Shown here piece by piece: positions 43,109-51,161 of a stretch of DNA of 64,000 nt; position 1 is the stretch's first letter; each line of letters opens with the position of its first letter. Made by a program: the position numbers and the translations under genes. Origin of the DNA: Burkholderia aenigmatica (GTDB lineage: Bacteria; Pseudomonadota; Gammaproteobacteria; Burkholderiales; Burkholderiaceae); assembly GCF_902499175.1 (NCBI RefSeq), contig NZ_CABVQC010000050.1, positions 1-64,000 of the forward strand. Reading direction: 5' to 3'. The notes under the pieces were generated by a model that was given only the letters and a program-made list of their open reading frames with translations, was not told the origin of the DNA and did not search any database.

Positions 43109-43660
43109 TCAGTAGCGCGGCGGCGGCGGCTGAACGCCCGCCGGCGGCATGGGTGGCGCCGCGCGCGGTGCGCCGCCATATCCGCCACCGCCATACCCAC
43201 CTCCCCCGCCGCCGCTCATCCCGCCCGGTACCGGCACGCGGTTGCCGGTCGCATACATGCATTGCAGGTAGCCGTAGTCGTAGCGGCGCTGGATGTCGTA
43301 GGCCGAGCCTTGCGCCGCGCCGGCACCGACCACGCTGCCCGCGAGCAGCCCGGCGCCCGCGCCGACGGCCGCCCCCGTGCCGCCGTTGAACGCCGCGCCG
43401 GCCGCTGCACCCAGCGCGGTGCCGACGGCCGCGCTGCCGACCGCGCTCGCGGTCGACGCCTGACCCGCGCTCACGCCGCCCGATTGCTCGAACGCGTATT
43501 GACGGCAGTTCGCATCGTCGGTGCGGAACTGGTCGAACGACTTGCCGGTGCCGGGCAGCGCCATCACACTCGGCCCGGTCGGCATGTACGCGCACGCGCC
43601 GAGCAGGCCGGCCAGCGCCAGCGCGGCCGGCATGCGCAGAAGTCGAGATACGGATTTCAT
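43109..43660 (-). CDS. Glycine-zipper lipoprotein (YMGG-like)
   Basis: Outer-membrane-type lipoprotein of 183 residues; RBS GGAGG nine bases upstream. The lipobox is LLGAC. The mature protein has FDQFRTDDANCRQYAFEQSGG, a conserved entry motif of YMGG-like Gly-zipper proteins, then the zipper repeats VGSAAVGTALGAAAGAAFNG and GAAVGAGAGLLAGSVVGAG, a YDIQRRYDYGYLQCMYATGN segment and a Gly/Pro-rich tail. Thought to be a membrane-inserting envelope protein of unknown function. It is transcribed from a point 13 bp beyond the 3' end of the 43674-44000 gene and probably shares its transcript. Confidence 0.82.
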   Translation of the reverse strand: MKSVSRLLRMPAALALAGLLGACAYMPTGPSVMALPGTGKSFDQFRTDDANCRQYAFEQSGGVSAGQASTASAVGSAAVGTALGAAAGAAFNGGTGAAVGAGAGLLAGSVVGAGAAQGSAYDIQRRYDYGYLQCMYATGNRVPVPGGMSGGGGGGYGGGGYGGAPRAAPPMPPAGVQPPPPRY

Positions 43661-43673
43661 CGTCGCGCCTCCG

Positions 43674-44000
43674 TCACTGCGGCCGAGCCGGCACCGATCG
43701 CCAGCCCGACTTGCAGGTCTTCACATACGGGTAGTAGTGCTTCGACGCGTCGCAGTAGTACCAGAGGTTCGCGTCGCCTTCGTCCTGCGGCTGCCCCTTC
43801 TCGACGTACTGAGGCGGCGGCCCCGGATCGACGGGCACCGCGACGACGGGTGGCGGGTAGTAGTAAGGCGCGGGGACGACGGGGTAGTAATACGGGTAGC
43901 CGGGGCCGACATAGACCCCGACCCGGGCAGCATGCGCCACGCCGCCCGTGGCGATCGCCACGGCGGCCGCCGCGCCCAGCGCGAGCTTCAATCCATTCAC
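43674..44000 (-). CDS. Secreted Tyr/Pro-rich protein
   Basis: A 108-residue secreted protein: Sec signal MNGLKLALGAAAAVAIATGGVAHA, then a Tyr/Pro-rich region (GPGYPYYYPVVPAPYYYPPP) and a C-terminal domain with WYYCDASKHYYPYVKTCKSGW, in which the two cysteines probably form a disulfide. The C-terminal Y-x-C...C-x-x-GW pattern is common in Burkholderia small envelope proteins with no known function. A GGAG lies upstream of the start. Same strand and 13 bp from the glycine-zipper lipoprotein. Confidence 0.75.
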   Translation of the reverse strand: MNGLKLALGAAAAVAIATGGVAHAARVGVYVGPGYPYYYPVVPAPYYYPPPVVAVPVDPGPPPQYVEKGQPQDEGDANLWYYCDASKHYYPYVKTCKSGWRSVPARPQ

Positions 44001-44508
44001 GTCACGTTCTCCGGCTGGCGGTTCGTCGATGCGAACCCGACATACCGAACGCTACGCCGCGCGCGATCCGTCATCCATTACGGGCGCCCGCGCCAATGTT
44101 GCGCGACGTTACCCATGTGACAGACCCCATCCGCCGCGGCCCGCCGGCACGGCCGGACGCGTTACGCGATAACGCAACGCAACGGTTCGGCCGCACACGC
44201 GTGCCGCGCCGCGCGGTGTCACGCGGCGTTTGCGTTTGCGGGCGCGTCGAACCGTTCCAATGACGCGACGCGCCATATTGACGCACGTGCGTCAGACCGC
44301 CACGCCACGGCTGCACGCGCCGCAAGCAGCCTTCTTGATACGAATCAACGATTTACCCCGGAAATGCGCGCGACGGGCTGGACATCTGCGACGAGTTGGC
44401 ACATTTCGCGGTGCAACATCGCGGCACATACTCCAGCCAACCCCGACGCCCGTCCGCCGGGGTCCGCCGGCACCCGCCGGCGGGTATCGTCAGCCTCGGT
44501 CAACTGGT
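44001..44508. other. Regulatory region of the bd oxidase operon
   Basis: About 500 bp between the divergent secreted-protein gene and cydA. It contains the FNR/ANR box at 44335-44348 but no recognisable gene. Confidence 0.6.
44335..44348. promoter_or_regulatory. FNR/ANR box upstream of cydAB
   Basis: TTGAT-ACGA-ATCAA, a perfect copy of the FNR/ANR/Dnr consensus TTGAT-N4-ATCAA, 161 bp before the cydA start codon. It points to oxygen-dependent activation of the oxidase by an FNR-type regulator located elsewhere. Confidence 0.82.
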
Positions 44509-45921
44509 ATGGACACCGCTCTTTCGGCCCTCGATCTGGCCCGCCTGCAATTCGCGTTCACCGTCTCCTTTCACATCGTCTTCCCGGCGCTGAGCATCGG
44601 CCTCGCCAGCTTCATCGCCGTGCTCGAATATCGCTGGCTGAAAACCGGCAAGCAGTACTACAAAACCCTCTGTCTGTTCTGGTCGAAGATCTTCGCGGTC
44701 GCGTTCGGGATGGGCGTCGTCTCCGGCGTCGTGATGAGCTACCAGTTCGGCACGAACTGGTCGGGCTTCTCGAGCTTCGCCGGCGCCGTCACCGGGCCGC
44801 TGCTGATGTACGAGGTCATGACTGCGTTCTTCCTCGAGGCTGGCTTCCTCGGCATCATGCTGTTCGGCTGGAACCGCGTGAGCCCGCGCGCACACTTCGG
44901 CGCGACGCTGATGGTCGCGATCGGCACGCTGATCTCGACGTTCTGGATTCTCGCGTCGAACAGCTGGATGCAGACGCCGCAGGGCTTCGAGATCGTCGAC
45001 GGCCGCGTCGTGCCGACCGACTGGTTCGCGATCATCTTCAACCCGTCGTTCCCGTACCGCCTGTTCCACATGGCGATCGCCGCGTTCATCGTCGCCGCGC
45101 TGGTGGTGGCCGCGACCGGCGCATGGCATCTGCTGAAGGGCCGCCGCGACAAGGGCGTGAAGAAGATGTTCTCGATGGCGCTGTGGCTGCTGCTCGTGCT
45201 CGCGCCACTGCAGGCCGTGATCGGCGACCAGCATGGCATCAACACGCTGAAGCACCAGCCGGCGAAGATCGCCGCGATCGAAGGGCTGTGGGAAACCGAG
45301 AAAGGCGGCACGCCGCTCAACCTGTTCGGCATCCCCGACATGAAGGCGGAAACGACCCGCTACGCGGTGAAGGTGCCGCACCTCGGCAGCCTGATCCTCA
45401 CGCACAGCTGGGACGGCGAGATCCGCGGGCTGAAGGAGTTCCCGCCGGAAGACCGCCCGAACTCGACCATCGTGTTCTGGAGCTTCCGGATCATGGTCGG
45501 CCTTGGCTTCGCGATGATCGGCCTCGCCGCGCTCGCATGGCTCCTGCGCCGCCGCGGCCGTCTGTATGAATCGAAGTGGTTCCAGCGCTTCGCGCTCGTG
45601 ATGGGCCCGACCGGCTTCGTGTCGCTGCTCGCGGGCTGGGTGACGACCGAAGCAGGCCGCCAGCCGTGGGTCGTATATGGCGTGATGCGCACCGCGAAGG
45701 CCGTGTCGCCGCTGTCGGTACAGCAGGTCAGCCTGTCGATGATGACGTTCGTGATCGTGTACTTCCTCGTGTTCGGCACCGGCGTGTACTACATGCTGAA
45801 GCTGATGAAGGCCGGCCCCGCGCTGCCCGACGTGAAGCACGACGACACCCCCGACACGCGCCCCGACCACACCGCGCGCCGCCCGATGTCGGCCGTCGAC
45901 GAGCCGCTCGAGACCGTCTGA
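44509..45921 (+). CDS. cydA: Cytochrome bd-type ubiquinol oxidase subunit I (CioA type)
   Basis: Subunit I of a cytochrome bd quinol oxidase that reduces oxygen to water and helps at low oxygen or in the presence of cyanide. 470 residues from the ATG at 44509; the longer upstream frame is not conserved. The N-terminus LARLQFAFTVSFHIVFPALS carries the heme histidine (His22), and GWVTTEAGRQPWVVYG with the conserved E/R region is present. The Q-loop between helices 6 and 7 is short, as in the CioA group of Pseudomonas and Burkholderia. It is the first gene of an operon with cydB and a small DUF2474 gene. Confidence 0.93.
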   Translation: MDTALSALDLARLQFAFTVSFHIVFPALSIGLASFIAVLEYRWLKTGKQYYKTLCLFWSKIFAVAFGMGVVSGVVMSYQFGTNWSGFSSFAGAVTGPLLMYEVMTAFFLEAGFLGIMLFGWNRVSPRAHFGATLMVAIGTLISTFWILASNSWMQTPQGFEIVDGRVVPTDWFAIIFNPSFPYRLFHMAIAAFIVAALVVAATGAWHLLKGRRDKGVKKMFSMALWLLLVLAPLQAVIGDQHGINTLKHQPAKIAAIEGLWETEKGGTPLNLFGIPDMKAETTRYAVKVPHLGSLILTHSWDGEIRGLKEFPPEDRPNSTIVFWSFRIMVGLGFAMIGLAALAWLLRRRGRLYESKWFQRFALVMGPTGFVSLLAGWVTTEAGRQPWVVYGVMRTAKAVSPLSVQQVSLSMMTFVIVYFLVFGTGVYYMLKLMKAGPALPDVKHDDTPDTRPDHTARRPMSAVDEPLETV

Positions 45922-45951
45922 GCCCCACCCTTTCCGCATACGAGAAAACCT

Positions 45952-46959
45952 ATGGACGTCACCGTAATCTGGGCCGCGATCATCGCATTGGGGCTCTTCA
46001 TGTACGTCGTGCTCGACGGCTTCGACCTCGGCATCGGCATCGTCTTCCCGTTCTTCCCGGACGAGAAGGAACGCGACCTGATGATGAACACCGTCGCGCC
46101 CGTGTGGGACGGCAACGAGACGTGGCTCGTGCTCGGCGGCGCCGGGCTGTTCGCGGTGTTCCCGGTCGTCTATTCGACCGTGCTGTCGGCGCTGTACCTG
46201 CCGCTGATCTTCATGCTGGTGTGCCTGATCTTCCGCGGCGTGTCGTTCGAGATCCGCGCGAAGGCGCGGCGCACGAAGCAGCTGTGGGACCTCGCGTTCA
46301 TCGGCGGCTCGGCCGGCGCGACGCTGTTCCAGGGGATTGCGCTCGGCGCGTTCCTGCAGGGCATCAACGTGAAGGACGGCGTGTTCGCGGGCGACGCGTT
46401 CGACTGGCTCACGCCGTTCAGCCTGCTGACGGGCCTCGGCCTGATCGTGACCTATGCGCTGCTCGGCTGCTGCTGGCTCGTCGCGAAGACGGAAGGCGAC
46501 CTGCAGCGCCGCCTGCATCGCGTCGTGTGGCCGCTGACGGTCGTGCTGCTCGGCTTCATCGCGGTCGTCAGCCTGTGGACGCCGCTGCAGGATCCGGCCA
46601 TCGCGCAGCGCTGGTTCGATTCGGGGCTGTTCTGGCGCCTGTTGCCGGTGCCGTTCCTGGTCGCCGGGTGCGCGGTGTGGATGCGCCGCGCAGTGCGCGG
46701 CCGGCATGACATGACCCCGTTCGTGCTCGCGCTGGCGCTCGTGCTGCTCGGCTACGTCGGCCTGCTCGTCACGCTGTTCCCGTATGCGATTCCTCAGACG
46801 ATGACGATCTGGGAAGCTGCGGCGCCGCGTTCCAGCCAGACCTTCACGCTGGTCGGCGCAGCGGTTATCCTCCCGATCATCATCGCCTACACGACGATGG
46901 GTTACTGGGTATTCCGAGGCAAGGTGCGCCATGAAGACCAGCATTACTACCACCACTGA
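45952..46959 (+). CDS. cydB: Cytochrome bd-type ubiquinol oxidase subunit II (CioB type)
   Basis: Second membrane subunit, 335 residues with eight or nine helices. It starts MDVTVIWAAIIALGLFMYVVLDGFDLGIGIVFPFF, a CydB hallmark (LDGFDLGIG), with VWDGNETWLVLGG and YGA-like SWQTF-type phrases replaced by the CioB pattern SSQTFTLVGAAVILPIIIAYTTMGYWVFRGK at the C-terminus. It lies 30 bp after cydA and its final 29 bases overlap the start of the DUF2474 gene. Confidence 0.94.
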   Translation: MDVTVIWAAIIALGLFMYVVLDGFDLGIGIVFPFFPDEKERDLMMNTVAPVWDGNETWLVLGGAGLFAVFPVVYSTVLSALYLPLIFMLVCLIFRGVSFEIRAKARRTKQLWDLAFIGGSAGATLFQGIALGAFLQGINVKDGVFAGDAFDWLTPFSLLTGLGLIVTYALLGCCWLVAKTEGDLQRRLHRVVWPLTVVLLGFIAVVSLWTPLQDPAIAQRWFDSGLFWRLLPVPFLVAGCAVWMRRAVRGRHDMTPFVLALALVLLGYVGLLVTLFPYAIPQTMTIWEAAAPRSSQTFTLVGAAVILPIIIAYTTMGYWVFRGKVRHEDQHYYHH

Positions 46960-47110
46960 TTCCGCCGAACGCCAGCCCGCTGCGCCGAAGCCGCGCATGC
47001 GCGGCTGGATGTGGTTCATCGTCCTGTGGGCGGGCGGCGTGATCGGCGCCGTCACGCTCGGCTACGCGTTCAAGATCTTCATGAACCTGACGCTGTTTGC
47101 GGTGAAGTAG
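46931..47110 (+). CDS. DUF2474-type small bd oxidase subunit (CydX-like)
   Basis: A 59-residue single-span protein: a Thr/Ala/Pro-rich N-terminus (MKTSITTTTDSAERQ) then MWFIVLWAGGVIGAVTLGYAFKIFMNL, matching the DUF2474 proteins encoded after cioB. Small subunits of this kind stabilise heme sites in bd oxidases. It begins inside cydB in another frame with a 29-bp overlap, so it is likely translated by coupling to cydB. Confidence 0.85.
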   Translation: MKTSITTTTDSAERQPAAPKPRMRGWMWFIVLWAGGVIGAVTLGYAFKIFMNLTLFAVK

Positions 47111-47117
47111 GCGAAGC

Positions 47118-47155
47118 GGTCGCCCGGGTCGAACGACGGTCCGGGCGGCCGTTTT
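47118..47155 (+). terminator. Terminator of the bd oxidase operon
   Basis: Arms GGTCGCCCGG (47118-47127) and CCGGGCGGCC (47141-47150) pair with one G-T pair and are followed by a T-run (47152-47155), 7 bp after the last stop. Confidence 0.85.
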
Positions 47156-47287
47156 CTCGTTGACGGCTGCGGCTTCTGCCGCGCCGGATGCACCGGGCGC
47201 CGCGCCCGGCTGCCATGCCCCGACGGGCTGCAATGCGCCCTTCGCTCCCGCTTCTTCAAGTCTCCCGCATCGGCGCGTGCGCGCCGG

Positions 47288-47980
47288 TCACCGCTCGCAC
47301 GACGTCGTGCACATCGCCTTGTCCATCGCGCTGAAGAAGGTCTGGTAGTAGTCAGGCTCGACGACAGTCTTCATGCGCGAGTCGCCATTGCTGTCCCACA
47401 CCGTGCGGTCGAACCGCGCACGCACGATCGTGTCACGCGCCGCCGTTACGCGGACCGTGACGATGGCAGCCACGCGCTCGTGATCCGGTTTCGCGGGCAA
47501 GCCGCCGATCTTCGCCTTCAGCGCGCCGCGCAGCAGTTGCCGCCACTTCGGAATCAGCGTGTCGCTGCGACCGCCTTCGATCAGCCCCACGTCCCGGTCG
47601 ACCGTCACCGGCGCATAGCCCTGCGTGCGCAGCACGGACGCGGCCGCGTCGAGTGCACGCGCCTGCGACGCGCCCGCGTAGCGGCGATCGGTCATCATGC
47701 GCAGCGTCTGCTGCTCGGTATCCGTCAGGTCGACTTCGGTCTGGCTCGAGCTGTAGCGCACCAGCGAGCCGCCGTCGCCTATCTGGCGTTCGTTTTGCGG
47801 CTTCGCCGCACACCCGGTCAGCACCGCCAGCAGCCCGGCACAAGCGAGCGCCACCGCACCGCGGCCGCGCACCGGCGGAACCGCTGCGACGCTGCGCATC
47901 GCGCGCCGCGCCGTTCGCCGGTCGCGAAGACGGCGGCGAATTCCGGTTGATCGGCTATCGGGGGGCGCTATGATCGTCAT
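47288..47980 (-). CDS. Lipoprotein, function unknown
   Basis: A predicted lipoprotein of about 230 residues from the ATG at 47980, though the N-terminal stretch before residue 25 is Arg-rich and a start at 47899 (MRSVAAVPPV) may be the true one; neither has a good ribosome-binding site. The signal ends LLAVLTGCAAKPQNERQ with lipobox LTGC. The mature part resembles a repeat of a YajG/DUF-like fold: TDTEQQTLRMMTDRRYAGASQARALDAAASVLRTQGYAPV, VTVRVTAARDTIVRARFDRTVWD and DYYQTFFSAMDKAMC. It ends with two cysteines. It is divergent from the LysR gene and may be its target. Confidence 0.65.
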   Translation of the reverse strand: MTIIAPPDSRSTGIRRRLRDRRTARRAMRSVAAVPPVRGRGAVALACAGLLAVLTGCAAKPQNERQIGDGGSLVRYSSSQTEVDLTDTEQQTLRMMTDRRYAGASQARALDAAASVLRTQGYAPVTVDRDVGLIEGGRSDTLIPKWRQLLRGALKAKIGGLPAKPDHERVAAIVTVRVTAARDTIVRARFDRTVWDSNGDSRMKTVVEPDYYQTFFSAMDKAMCTTSCER

Positions 47981-48080
47981 CGGGGCGTTTTCTCCTGTCG
48001 GCGCCATGATAGGGAGGCGCTCCGGCCGCCACAAACGACATTTTTTGACCCACTGTGTAGCTTTTCTTCGCGACCTCACG

Positions 48081-48986
48081 ATGCGCCGATTGCCGCCCCT
48101 GAACGCGCTGCGCAGCTTCGAAGCTGCCGGCCGCCTGCAGAGCCTCACCCTCGCCGCCGACGAGCTGAACGTAACCCAGAGCGCAGTCGCGCAGCAGATC
48201 CGCGTGCTCGAATCGTTCTTCGGGCAGAAGCTGTTCGAGCGCGACGGGCGCTCGTTGCGGCTCACGCCGCGCGCGCGGCACTATCTCGTCGACGTCGCGA
48301 GCTGCCTCGGCCGGCTCGCGCAGGCGACGGGGCAAATGTTCGAACCCGGCAGCGGCCATCCGGTGCGGATCAACACGTCCGTATCGTTCGCGCACGGATG
48401 GTTGCTGACGCAACTGGCTGCGTTCCAGGCCGACCATCCGGACATCGACGTGCAACTCGTCACGACGCCCGACAACGAGCGCGACCAGTTCGACGAAACC
48501 TGCGACATCGTGGTCCGCCGCTATACGCCGGAGCTGCGCCGCAAGGGGTTCGTGTCGCGGCCGCTGCTCGCGACCGTCGCGGTGCCGGTGTGCGCGCCCG
48601 GCCACCCGGTGCTCGACCAGGCGCGTACGCCGGCCGACCTGCGCAACGCGCCGCTGCTGCATTACGCGGGTTTGCCGCAGGCGTGGCAATACTGGTTCCA
48701 CCAGGCAGGCTCGGTCGTCACCGAGACGCTGCGCGGGCCGTTCTATCGCGAGTTCTTCCTGATGACCAAGGCCGCCGCGAGCGGGCTCGGCGTGTGCCTC
48801 GCGCCGCGCGCGGTCGTGCGCGACGATCTCGAGCAAGGGCGGCTCGTCGCGCTGTTTCCGGAAATCCACCTGGAAGCGCCGCCGTTTCATTGCCTGTATC
48901 GCGACGACGACGATCCGGCGCTGCGCACGTTCGTCGACTGGCTGTTCGCGCGGGCGGAGGCGCTGGAGGGGGCGCCGCCGGGATAG
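48081..48986 (+). CDS. GcvA-type LysR regulator
   Basis: A 301-residue LysR regulator of the GcvA/AmpR-like group: MRRLPPLNALRSFEAAGRLQSLTLAADELNVTQSAVAQQIRVLE holds the HTH (in pieces, residues ~8-48). The C-terminal domain contains VRINTSVSFAHGWLLTQLAAFQADHPDIDVQL with the RFxxxWLxxxL motif adapted, and GLGVCLAPRAVVRDDLEQGRLVALF. The upstream frame is not homologous; the start was chosen at 48081. It is divergent from the lipoprotein at 47288 and the shared 100-bp region may contain its operator. Confidence 0.85.
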   Translation: MRRLPPLNALRSFEAAGRLQSLTLAADELNVTQSAVAQQIRVLESFFGQKLFERDGRSLRLTPRARHYLVDVASCLGRLAQATGQMFEPGSGHPVRINTSVSFAHGWLLTQLAAFQADHPDIDVQLVTTPDNERDQFDETCDIVVRRYTPELRRKGFVSRPLLATVAVPVCAPGHPVLDQARTPADLRNAPLLHYAGLPQAWQYWFHQAGSVVTETLRGPFYREFFLMTKAAASGLGVCLAPRAVVRDDLEQGRLVALFPEIHLEAPPFHCLYRDDDDPALRTFVDWLFARAEALEGAPPG

Positions 48987-49074
48987 CCGGCGACGGGCAG
49001 GGAAGCAGAAACCGATGAAGCAGCCCAATGCAGCTGCGCTGACGACGACCGAACGAATGCGGCGTCACGTCCGG

Positions 49075-49359
49075 CTACGTGCTCTGTCGCACCACGCCGA
49101 GCTTCAATCCCAGCATGCCGAAGATGCGGTTCATCGTCTGCACCGTCCCGTCGCTGCGACCTTGTTCGATATCCTGAATCGTCTTCGTCGACACACCTGC
49201 GAGCTTGGCCATTTCCGCGCTCGTCAGTCGCATCGTCTTCTTCAGATGACGCACCGATTCGCGCAGCGACCATTCGGGATGCGCGAGCACGTCTTCGATC
49301 GCTTGCCGTCGGAGCGAAAGCTGCTCGGGGAGTGGCAGCGCGTTATAGCGTTTGTCCAT
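49075..49359 (-). CDS. XRE-family HipB-like antitoxin/regulator
   Basis: Helix-turn-helix protein of 94 residues, start at 49359 with GGGGGA five bases upstream. The HTH lies at LTSAEMAKLAGVSTKTIQDIEQGR (residues ~46-69), preceded by SLRESVRHLKKTMR. It follows the HipA gene by 13 bp. In E. coli hipB precedes hipA, so the order here is reversed. By family it should bind the HipA kinase and repress the operon by binding the two palindromes near the hipA promoter. Confidence 0.85.
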   Translation of the reverse strand: MDKRYNALPLPEQLSLRRQAIEDVLAHPEWSLRESVRHLKKTMRLTSAEMAKLAGVSTKTIQDIEQGRSDGTVQTMNRIFGMLGLKLGVVRQST

Positions 49360-49372
49360 CGTGTCCCCCTGC

Positions 49373-50689
49373 CTAGCGCAACGCATCCAGCTCGCGAGCC
49401 AGCCGCTCGAGCCCCGGCTTCAGAAAGGCATGGACATCGTGCTCCAGCCCGAGATCGACACCATGATCGGCGATCTCCCGCAAACCCGGCGACATCGCAC
49501 TTAGCCGTGCCCGCAACGCATCGCGATCCAACGCGACATGCGCCTCCCCCGCTAGCGGCTCGCTGGTTCGAACGATGGTATCCAGTACCCGCGCCCAATC
49601 CGGCTGCCCGCCGTCATTGCCTTCCCAGCGGATGCGCCGCGCAATGCCATCGGGGTGCAGATACATCGGCGCGAAGTCGTAAAGCGGCGTAAGGGCGACG
49701 CGCCCATCAAAGTCACGTTGCAAGGCGGTGTTTCTCGCATGATTGTCCTTGTTGCCCAACGCGAGATTCGCGACATCGCGGCACAGGTATTCCGCCACCT
49801 CGACCTGCGCGTCCGTGCATTGACGCACGAGACGCCAGCACACCTCGTCGTGGCTCGGCGCGACACCAAAGCCGGCCTTGTCCGTCAACGACGCAATGCT
49901 TTCCTGGGCAAACCGGACTACACGACCGTCGACATGCGCTCGATCAAAACGCCGAATGAACAGCGAGCGTTCATGCAGCGCCAGTGGTGCATGAACACGC
50001 AAGCCGAGACGCTGCGCCAATGCCATGTAGGGCGCCTCGTGGCGCAGGATCTGTGCAAGGCGCGCGTTCGCGCCGCGCCCGAACTTGACGATGTAGTGCT
50101 CACGCGCACGCTCGTCTGGCAGCGTATGGTCCAGATAGAGCAAACCGTCGTCAGCACGGGTCAGCAGTAGCTTCGGCCACTCGCCCTGTACACCCGAGGA
50201 GCCCGCAACGAAGAAGCCATGTGTGGCGAGATATTCGCTGAACGCGTCGCCTCGCGCGACAACCTCCTCGTCGGTAAAGCCCTGCTGTGGCCCCTGACGT
50301 TCAGTCAACCAATGCACGGCCTCCTTGACTCGCAGATTTCCGATCGAATTTGCGGCCCCTGCTAGCAGCAATGGCCAGTCGGCGCGTTCCTCGGCGGTTT
50401 CCGGCAAATCGAGACGGCGCAGCAACTCCGCGCGGCCGAATCCTTGTGGCAACAGATCGATCAGAAAAACAGGCCAATGCGGCGTTTCCAGCGGCTCAAG
50501 ACCCACCGGAAATCGGCAGGTCATGGCGTGGGCATCGCGGGCGAGCTGATGCCGAACGGCCCACTCGACGTCGTAACCCGTATAGGCACGCGCACGCCAG
50601 CCTTCGTCGGGCGTGCCGAACAAGGTGACAACACCGATGTCGTGCCAGGCACCGTCGGCGTGGAGTTGAATCGTACAGGAGTCGCTCAT
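49373..50689 (-). CDS. hipA: HipA-family serine/threonine kinase toxin
   Basis: Type II toxin of 438 residues; E. coli HipA phosphorylates glutamyl-tRNA synthetase GltX and induces dormancy. The ATP-binding loop is GSSGVQGEW (163-171), the lysine in EHYIVKFGRG (Lys202), the catalytic HRD-like segment LALGNKDNHARNTAL with Asp315 and Asn320, and the metal-binding Asp338 in LTPLYDFAPM. So all kinase residues are intact and activity is plausible. It is the first gene of the pair and the HipB-like gene follows within 13 bp. AT-rich promoter and two palindromes lie just upstream. Confidence 0.88.
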   Translation of the reverse strand: MSDSCTIQLHADGAWHDIGVVTLFGTPDEGWRARAYTGYDVEWAVRHQLARDAHAMTCRFPVGLEPLETPHWPVFLIDLLPQGFGRAELLRRLDLPETAEERADWPLLLAGAANSIGNLRVKEAVHWLTERQGPQQGFTDEEVVARGDAFSEYLATHGFFVAGSSGVQGEWPKLLLTRADDGLLYLDHTLPDERAREHYIVKFGRGANARLAQILRHEAPYMALAQRLGLRVHAPLALHERSLFIRRFDRAHVDGRVVRFAQESIASLTDKAGFGVAPSHDEVCWRLVRQCTDAQVEVAEYLCRDVANLALGNKDNHARNTALQRDFDGRVALTPLYDFAPMYLHPDGIARRIRWEGNDGGQPDWARVLDTIVRTSEPLAGEAHVALDRDALRARLSAMSPGLREIADHGVDLGLEHDVHAFLKPGLERLARELDALR

Positions 50690-50701
50690 TTCAGCAGAAA
50701 T
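50688..50701. promoter_or_regulatory. Predicted HipB-like operator, site 1
   Basis: ATTTC-AGCA-GAAAT (50688-50701) overlaps the hipA start codon. The sister site at 50742-50755 has identical arms. Confidence 0.7.
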
Positions 50702-50741
50702 CTACATAAATTATCCGGATCGTTGCAGATAAAGTATATAT

Positions 50742-50755
50742 ATTTCCGCCGAAAT
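50742..50755. promoter_or_regulatory. Predicted HipB-like operator, site 2
   Basis: ATTTC-CGCC-GAAAT, extended by one more paired base on each side, 54 bp from site 1, next to a TATATATA stretch that could be the -10 region. Confidence 0.7.
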
Positions 50756-50812
50756 AAGAACTGTCGCCGTTGGGCTAACAAAGCTCAACGTGCGGGGAAC
50801 CGCCCCTGGAGT

Positions 50813-51007
50813 TTACTTTTGCCCCCGCAGCGCCGCCTCGATCTTCCGATCGGTCTTGTACTGGCTCAGCGCATACACCGACCAGATCGCGGCCGGCAGC
50901 CAGCCGATGATCGTGATTTGCAGGATCAGGCAGATGATTCCGGCGATCGGGCGGCCGATCGTGAAGAACTGGAACCACGGCAGCAGCAGGGCAAGCAGAA
51001 GGCGCAT
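50813..51007 (-). CDS. YqaE/Pmp3-family membrane protein
   Basis: A 64-residue two-helix inner-membrane protein: MRLLLALLLPWFQFFTIGRPIAGIICLILQITIIGWLPAAIWSVYAL matches the Pmp3/YqaE layout (both hydrophobic segments with a P-W-x-Q and G-W-x-P-A-x-x-W pattern). A GAGAGG lies upstream of the start at 51007. These proteins are linked to osmotic or cold stress, with no proven biochemical role. Confidence 0.88.
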   Translation of the reverse strand: MRLLLALLLPWFQFFTIGRPIAGIICLILQITIIGWLPAAIWSVYALSQYKTDRKIEAALRGQK

Positions 51008-51161
51008 GAACAAACCTCTCGGTGCGTCGTTGAACGGGTGATGCGTGGCGAATATGCCGGTGCATGCTCCGGAATTCAAGCCGTCCGCCGCGATGCGTGC
51101 CTGCTACACTCGCGCGTCTTCAAACGAAGCACGATCAGAACAACAACGGAGAGAGAGGGCA

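Noticed and set aside
44500..47055. 851-residue minus-strand frame across cydAB
   Set aside because: Shadow of the oxidase genes on the other strand; low-complexity charged composition.
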